The translations under genes and the position numbers were made by a program. Source: Mastigias papua (taxonomy: Eukaryota; Cnidaria; Scyphozoa; Rhizostomeae; Mastigiidae). Taken from it: 64,000 bases of DNA. The DNA is taken from positions 10,981,534 through 11,045,533 of the forward strand of contig OZ025277.1 in assembly GCA_964019165.1 (NCBI GenBank). The letters are read 5' to 3'. Positions 56,198 through 64,000 of this stretch are shown here, piece after piece; position 1 is the first letter of the stretch; each line of letters begins with the position of its first letter. Below the pieces are notes generated by a model. The model worked only from the letters and a program-made list of their open reading frames with translations. It did not search any database and was not told the DNA's origin.

Positions 56198-59100
56198 ATT
56201 CATTGCTACATTGGAACCACGGGGTTGGAACAACTCTCATGTCGAACAAATCGGAATTCGACCAGATAATTCATGCCTTACTGTTCGAACAAGCATTCAG
56301 AGCTCAAAAGCTGGAGTCGAACTGCCAGGAGCAGATCAAGCCGATCGCGTGTAGCGTCACTTGCTCGGTGTACGTCGCACAACCATTGTGACTGTATCCC
56401 TAACGGCATGTTCATTGGTGTTGTGCTTTGTTGTCTTAAGCTAGTTTAGTCATGGTTAAGTGTAGGTCGAATTGTAAGTATATCTTTGGGGAAAATGGTT
56501 TCAGTTCTCCAACAAATCGGCATTCGACACCGAAGTTCCACTGTAATAGAAAAGGTCAAGAAAAAAATCAAGACACCATGTGAAATTGTCTTCATAGCTC
56601 TATAGAGCTAGTCTACTCAATTTTCTACATATAGAATATTTTCCTATCATCTATGTAAATCTGCATGTCATGTTGAAAAGCAGTTATTTTATTGCAAGCA
56701 TTACAGTGTGCGCCTATCATTATTACTACTGTTTTCATCATCTAGCCTGAGAAGTGTAAGATTCAGGCCAGATTTAACATGATCTTATATTTATTTTCGT
56801 TCCGAATTGGTTCCATACCTTTTGGGTCTAAGCTGCTCCGTTTTCATTTGAGTTACAGGGCCTAGAATTACTCCTAATACGCTTGTGGTTTCAGTTACAA
56901 GGCAACACTTTGCTCTGATATGCGGAGGAAAATGTTTCGTTTTATATGACTATGAGGCTGTCTTTGAGTCTCTTTTCTCAAACTGGAGCAAGGGTGAGGC
57001 CGTATAGGATCCATGCAGTTACACGACACTGAAATGTGGAGAGGAGTGACTCCACCTTACCTTCACAGCGGAGTGACTTCACTGTTTGAAAACTGATCAG
57101 CACTACACAGGACTACTATGGTATCGTGTACCGGCGTCCGCTTTCTAATCTGAGAAAAAACTTTCCATGCAAACCCTCTCGACTCTTGACTATACAATTC
57201 TCGACACTTGTGGAGTTGTGTTAAGGGTTGTCGAGATCAGGTGGCCAAGCGCTCTCGGCTTTTCATTTGAGTTGTCGTTCAACATTTCAATGAGCCATTA
57301 TCTTCCTTTTGCCTAGATTTGAAATTGAGGCTCTTTGTTTGATATTGCACGCCAGAACGTAATTCTAATCCCGTTCGCTGATGATGGAAATTTGTCATGG
57401 CATTGAAGAAGCGAAAAGGTTTTGTCGCCTTGCTTAGTCTACAACCCATTGATGATTTCGATCTTCATCCGATATTCTATCGATTTCCGCATCTAATGCT
57501 TCTTGAGCTCCCTCATATACTGGATCATCTATATAGCCATGTTCTCCTTCCATAGCTTCCGCCAAACACTACAGGGTAGGGCGTAGAATTTCGAAAAAGA
57601 ACCTATTTGCACAACTGGTTGTAATAGATCTGGCGGAAAAGCAACTGAGCGTGCCCTTGCTCAGCTTCATATTATGTGGCAGGAAAGGGTCTTGACAATG
57701 CTCGAAAACGCTCGACATTTTGACTCTGATCAAACTTCGCTCGACAAAGCAAGTCAAGCTCGACTTCACTCGACAAGCTGGCCAAATACTCTCGGCATTT
57801 CACTCAACATGAACTCTGAGGGTTGTTGAATGCTATTTCGTAGGCTAAGCGTTAGACGGGAGTTTAATACGGCGTGATATGAATGTCGTATCATGCAACT
57901 GGGGCGTTATTGTACTTTCAAGTAAAGCACTCTTGATTTAAGGATGACGTGGAATTCTTGATTTACCAATTTATTAGAAGCATTAGAGATCTTAGGCTAG
58001 CACCACATGAGAGAACTCAAACCGACGGGAGATTCAGATCGGTTTGACACTACTGTGTCTGCTAATTTGCTTTCCTACTTCATATGGACATTTTCCGGAC
58101 GGTTTGAGTTCACCTCACTTACTCTGCACATCCCCACTTTATAATATCCACTCTACATTCCTATCTACACTTACGTTCCAGAAGTATTGCACAACCCTGC
58201 AAAAAATGGCTGCTCAATTGCCAAGAACCTATTCCAAAAAATGTACGTAGCAAATGAGTCGCGCTGTACGGCCTTTCTCCATCTTTATTTTGCTGGGAAC
58301 AGATTCATCAGTTTTTCGAGTTTCGAAATAGAACAACTGTGAAACAATATTTGCGTTGTATAGTAGACATAGTAAATTACAGCAGAATGAAACATTTTGG
58401 AATGCAGAAGTGTGATATCGCGGTATTTCAAAACGAAAATGTCTCTGGCCTAGCGTTGTTAGTGCATGTTTGGTAAATTGGCTGTTGCCATTTAGACCGA
58501 AAAGGTTTTAGTTCATGAAACTTTTTCAGGTGAGTTGACCTTGGAGATTTTACATGGTGATTAAGATAATTAGAACATTTAATAAAAAGTTAGTTATATT
58601 TGAAAAATTTACTTGCACGCATAACTACAAAGACCAATTGAAAAAGCCTATATTCTTGCAGAAACCACGAAAGTGGAAGCTTACCAGAATGACATGCCAA
58701 TTGGCATTGCAACATTTCACTATCCCACTATCTGAAATAACATTACTCTTCACGGAGAGAACCATTCAGCAGATGTGTTTCCTTTATCATGACGTCTCAT
58801 GAATCCTGTTTTTAAAAGCACTGAAATGTCACATTCTTTCTTCAGAAAGTGAGTTTTTCTACAGTATTTTGCCATGCCACCTTCAATTAATGAATTCCCA
58901 AACAAGCAATGGCATTCCTTCTACACAATCCCCAATATTTCAGTGAAATCTCTTTTTTGTTTTTTTAGTACAGTAAACTGTAAAGTGTGAATGCTAACAA
59001 CATCTAACATATAACATAGCACAAGTCAATTTTAATATGATATGTCTGAGGTAGAGAACGTATTTTATCGAGCCGCCTCAAACACATCATAGTTATTTTA

Positions 59101-60312
59101 CAGTTAGAATTTAATAAAATTAAAATTGCATCAAATACAAAACAAAATAGCAAAAACTATCACGTAACAAAAATAACTGGATTCAAGGACAAATAGCTCA
59201 CGTTTGATGTATTCATTTGAAATGATTTGTGTGAATGATGATGCTAACGGTAGCGTCTAAAATCATTCTTTTAGTTATTTCATTGAATGACTGACTGCCA
59301 CATAATAACAAAGTGCATAAATGATCATCAGGCAGTTGCGTCACATCATTATTAAGTATATCTGATACTTCATTTACAGAATATCTCAGTTGTACTATGA
59401 ATTTAAATTTAGTTTCATTTCAAAGCTGTGGAAATGATTATTATTTTTTCACCTTATATACGGTGAATGAACGCCAAAACGTTTAGTGTTATAAAAATTT
59501 CCAAGAGCAGGCCCATGGCCACTGTCAGCAGCTATTTTAGCAAGGTGGTGCGATGCTTTTCGAATGCAAGTGCACTCTTGCTCTAATACCTGAAAGGCTA
59601 TTTCGCTCCAGATAAAGGACTTTTCCGCTCATATGAAGATTTCAGGTTGACCTTAGAAATCGAGCTGAGTTTCAGAACAATCTGACTTTTAGTTCTCCTA
59701 CATCGTGTGAGCAAATCGAACTGAAACTCTGACCATTTGAGTTTCTGTCTACGCAATGGAGATTTCGACGACGAGAAGATCACCAGCTGTTGTTGAAATG
59801 TGATTCCTCTTTCTGTGTGATTTTGTAGATCGTTCAATAGACTGATGACTATGAGCCCCTTCTCATTAGAAATTTTGACTCGCGTTGAGAAATTGTCTGC
59901 CTGTTCACATGAATACCTCTGATTTTTTTGGAAACCTCGTAGCTTCTTTTATGACTTGAAGAAAGATGATCAATCTATTCCACGATGCAACACTCAATTC
60001 CTCTGTCTACCCCATCATGAAAAACATTCTGTTCACGTAGCATTTACACGCGGCATTTACGTTTCAAAGCATTTCAAAAACCCCGAACTGAGTTTAGAGT
60101 ACTTTGAGTTTTAGTTCGGCCTATCTACATGAGCCAGACATTGAATTGAACTGACGGTGTAACGTGCTATAAAGCGTTTCGAAATTTCTCACGTGGAGCG
60201 AGCTACTTATGGGAATTCAGAATCTGGTCATTTTAGACTTCGCAGATGTTCTCCGCTGTAGTAGAGTGGGTCATTTTTCTTACGTACACAGTTGCTGACC
60301 ATAATTGTACAC
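56198..60312. other. mostly unrecognised sequence
   Basis: A minus-strand open stretch at 57430-57575 reads LAEAMEGEHGYIDDPVYEGA and then AEIDRISDEDRNHQWVVD. It looks like natural acidic protein but is short, without methionine start, and unrecognised. TGGCCAA..CTCTCGGC occurs at 57242 and again at 57779 as a 537-base-spaced direct repeat. The + frame at 58554-58802 is unassigned. Several GAACTGAA/GAGTTT palindromic words at 59640-60120 suggest another decayed MITE. Confidence 0.35.
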
Positions 60313-60988
<676 letters not shown>

Positions 60989-60990
60989 GG

Positions 60991-61115
<125 letters not shown>

Positions 61116-61394
61116 AGTAAAGCTATTGGCAGAAGCAGATTTTTGTTAAATATTATAGAAAGCTCAATAAGAAACTGTAGCTCTTTGGCCGTCTTGACAT
61201 TCGTCTTCTTCAATAGTAGTCAGGATTGATTTGACTGGTAGACAAGGTTTGTTCTCAAAAATGAGACACATGAATACACTGAGTATGTATGAATCTTTCT
61301 TTAGTCAATTGTCTTAGATTTTCAAGGTCAGTCATAGCTTTCAGCGAGATAATAAGTTTACTTTTGACTTGATATAGTTCCTTAGCACTTTACT

Positions 61395-61800
61395 TTATAT
61401 TTGTGCGGTTAGTTTGGCAAAGTAATGAGCGGTCTTTCTCTGAATTTCTTTGAACTCTGCTTTGCAAATTAATACTTCATTGGTTTTTGCTGGCACATCT
61501 GGGTCAAAGAAACCGACCAAAAAATAGCTTCCATTTATTTTGTGGTATTTCGAAGGGTTGGAGATCTTGCCCAATTTACCTCTAAAATTGTGCTCTTTTG
61601 ATGTGTGCGATTGAGTATTCTTCATAGACATTGTCTGTGAATGGAGTATAAACTTTCTTATTTGTTTGTTAATCTTAAGGTGCCAGAGCTATAGGCTAGA
61701 ATTGGTTTGGTTATGGATTGATACAGTATGAAGTTGGGAGCTTGTTTATTCATTGTTTCCATCCCTGATACTTTGCTAGTTATTCAGAGCAGCAATTCAT
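61395..61800 (-). pseudogene. possible LINE C-terminal remnant
   Basis: On minus, YQSITKPILAYSSGTLRLTN and then SIHRQCL-x-RILNRT resemble the region of RTE-like polyproteins around V-LLYG-E-W-LT ... HR-CLR-IL. The frame 61631-61395 continues from it. Stops and shifts are present and the similarity is weak. Confidence 0.35.
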
Positions 61801-63062
61801 AGTTGATTCCTACACGTTCTGTACACATCCTAACCATCTCGAAACAATCACTCTAGCCTTTTAGTCTTTTTCCATCTTTCTTTGCGACCTTGTTTTGTGT
61901 TATTTAGGCTGATTAATTCTAGTTGTCACACTTGATCGTAACGTTCCTTTCAAGAGTTTTTTCTTCTGTTTTTGAATCGCTAACTTCAAGATAATCTTCA
62001 AGGGGTATATCTTTGACAAATGTTTCAATCTTCTTTTTTCACTTGTCTTTTTTGTTAGATCTGTTTCATCGGCAGATATAACTTCTTATGGGAAGGATAA
62101 TATTTCTTCATCGCTGGGAAAGGATCTACTTTTTCTTATAGCTTCTTCAAAATAGAATATTGAGTATTTTACCTCTCATTGAGTCTCCTTCAGGCTTTCG
62201 AAAGGCCCCGTATTAACATTGTTTGATTTGAAAGTGCTGCATTGAGCGTAGAGGTTTATAAGAAGCAGAAGTTTGTATCTTTATATCACACTATCCATTG
62301 GTGTAGATGATTAGCTTTGCATTGTTTCGTCATACACTAGTCGTCATCGTCTTATAAATTGAACCTGGCCGAAACATCGTCAAATCTATATAGAATCGAG
62401 TGAAAAAACCAACCCCCATTGTGTTGCAAAAATGCTTGAATGAATTACTATAGGATAGAATATAGCTAAACAAATGATCGGTTAGCCTACTTTAATTAGT
62501 ATGATCTTTCTTACGTATATTGATCCTTGTAATGTATTCTTTAGTGAACGATTTTTCATTAATTTTTCCTTTGTTTGTTGAGCTATAATGTGACACTAAT
62601 TTTTAAATTATTTCATCCAAACATTCGCATTTTTGTTTTACCTAGAGTGTTGTAGGACAGTTGAGGGTCAGTTTCGCTTTTGCAATCTTACATCATTCCT
62701 TTAACTGTTCTTCTCTTTGTTTCTCCGATGTATTTTTCGTCACAATCTTCTCCAGAAAGTTCGGCTCAGATTCTGTTGCCGTTTATGTTGACGATTCAGT
62801 GCCTACCTATCTGTGTTAAACTTGTACTAGTTTGCCCAATCGTCGTGGGTTATTGATTTGTGATAATATATGTTCCCACTAAGCGACTTGGGTCGTGTTC
62901 ACTAGGCATATAGCATTCGTCACGTGTATGGCCTGGTGTATATTGGCAGTTCACTGGTTTTGAGGTTGTTCTGTGATAATTTCGAGCTATAGCATAACGG
63001 GATTTGAAGACATTGTCGCCAATATCTAACTTCTACTTAGTTTGATTGTCAGTAACCTTCGG
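61801..63062. other. no recognised gene
   Basis: Possibly more of the decayed LINE on the minus strand (weak coding-like sequence to about 62040). Nothing else is supported. Confidence 0.35.
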
Positions 63063-63545
63063 TGCTAATTGCCAGGTGGGTCGAAATTATCGGTGGGCTG
63101 CAAATTTCCAGAAAACTCAATTAGCAAGGGGGCTGGATTTAGCGGGGGGTCGGGTTTTTGCAATCATGTAAATGCATGAATATAGAAAATTGTTCTAAAC
63201 TGGTTCGTTTTCTCTATTAAGCAGTGAAATTCTATACCAATTATGGCTTCAATATTTCAGTGCAACAAGTAACAAATAATGAAAAAGCAGTTTGAAGCTA
63301 TATCAACAGAACAATTATTTTGCCGTTAAAAAAGAATCGAATGTAGCAGTCTGTTTAGCATAAATTTGCAACAGTCAGTTAAGACAAATGATAGAACAAA
63401 CGGTTCTTGCTATGAGAAATTATTCTTGTTTCAGCTACTTTACAGACTATGTCTTCCAAAGTTAATTGCCGGGGGCTTTAGTAAGAACGGGTGGATTGGA
63501 AAAAATCTTCAGAAACTAATTAGCGGGGGGATGGCAATTAGGCAT
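63063..63545. mobile_element. G-rich MITE-like element (copy 2 of the 18.7-kb family)
   Basis: Ends GCTAATTGCCAGGTGGG and GGGGGGATGGCAATTAGGC form short inverted termini (CTAATTGCCA / TGGCAATTAG). Two G-rich blocks (63070-63160 and 63465-63545) flank an AT-rich middle. Each has AATTGCC, ATTAGC and runs of G in the same order. The second block shares GATTGGAAAAAATCTTCAGA with the complement of the 18.7-kb copy. No coding capacity. Confidence 0.5.
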
Positions 63546-64000
63546 TCTTATCTGCTACTTTCACATGTTATCTTTTGAAAAATTTAATTGCTATGCTTGA
63601 GAGCAAACCATAGTAGAGCAAAGTCATAGTTGCATTATGGGATTGCCTGAACAACAAGAATTATCTGATTATCGTTAAATCATAATTTGATATGATTTGA
63701 TCTTGTTGAATGTTAAAGAGTCGGTAGTCAATAAATCAATCACTTAACTTGATTTTAAGGATGGTTTGTTCAATAATGGTAGTTGAATTATTCTCAGTGC
63801 ATCATTTCTTGAAAAAGTCATTATGGTTTACACTAAGCAACTACATCGGCATATTCTGTACTTGCACTTTTCACAGTCGAGTTATTTATATTTTTTTTGA
63901 CTGCGTCAATGTAGAATTAAATTCTTTTTTGTCTTCTAAAGAGTTCCAAAGAAGACTCCCTCTTAACTATAGAGACTCTACTTCAAACTTGCCAGTTTAT

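Overview
This is a stretch of animal nuclear DNA: AT-rich, intron-rich and crowded with decayed transposable elements. Four things point to an invertebrate metazoan: a split beta-spectrin-family gene, two intronless rhodopsin-type receptor genes, long introns, and a mix of RTE-, CR1/L2- and R2-like LINEs, Penelope, BEL/Pao, gypsy, Harbinger and THAP-type elements. The style suggests an early-branching marine animal such as a cnidarian or sponge. That placement is inference; nothing here fixes the species. No rRNA gene, intact tRNA gene, CRISPR array or bacterial operon was seen.

Host genes. (1) Positions 1558-11976 on + hold eight spliced exons of a beta-spectrin-family protein (386 codons, all phases compatible), with a probable ninth at about 13854. 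They cover the linker after the actin-binding domain and roughly the first four spectrin repeats. The actin-binding exons must lie left of the window. No convincing further spectrin exon was found to the right. (2) An intronless class-A GPCR lies on - at 17260-18249. (3) A second intronless class-A-like GPCR lies on + at 54457-55371. The receptors are orphans as far as sequence reading can tell.

Mobile elements. 15-17 kb: RTE-type LINE tail, then the first GPCR. 20.3-21.4 kb: a complete short DNA transposon with about 200 bp inverted ends, TTAA target duplications and one THAP-domain ORF. 22.5-25.2 kb: Penelope-like and LINE fragments. 28.5-29.3 kb: LINE remnant. 29.6-31.6 kb: a decayed PIF/Harbinger element with two convergent genes. 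31.6-33.6 kb: BEL/Pao gag remnant and RTE-type LINE remnant. 37-38.2 kb: second Penelope fragment with MITE insertions and long TA tracts. 39.1-39.9 kb: a TIR element. 42.1-43.9 kb: one LINE inserted inside another. 48.1-48.6 kb: RTE tail. 49.8-52.6 kb: R2-like LINE interrupted by the 3' end of a gypsy retrotransposon. 55.8-56.2 kb: a repeat-rich MITE. 60.3-61.0 kb: a perfect 676 bp palindrome. 63.1-63.5 kb: a G-rich MITE related to sequences at 18.7 and 60.4 kb.

The most informative signals are the nested insertions, which give a relative history, the TTAA/THAP element, the Harbinger pair, the shared MITE families and the large palindrome. Function in the ordinary sense is confined to the spectrin exons and the two receptors. 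Most other reading frames are element debris or chance.
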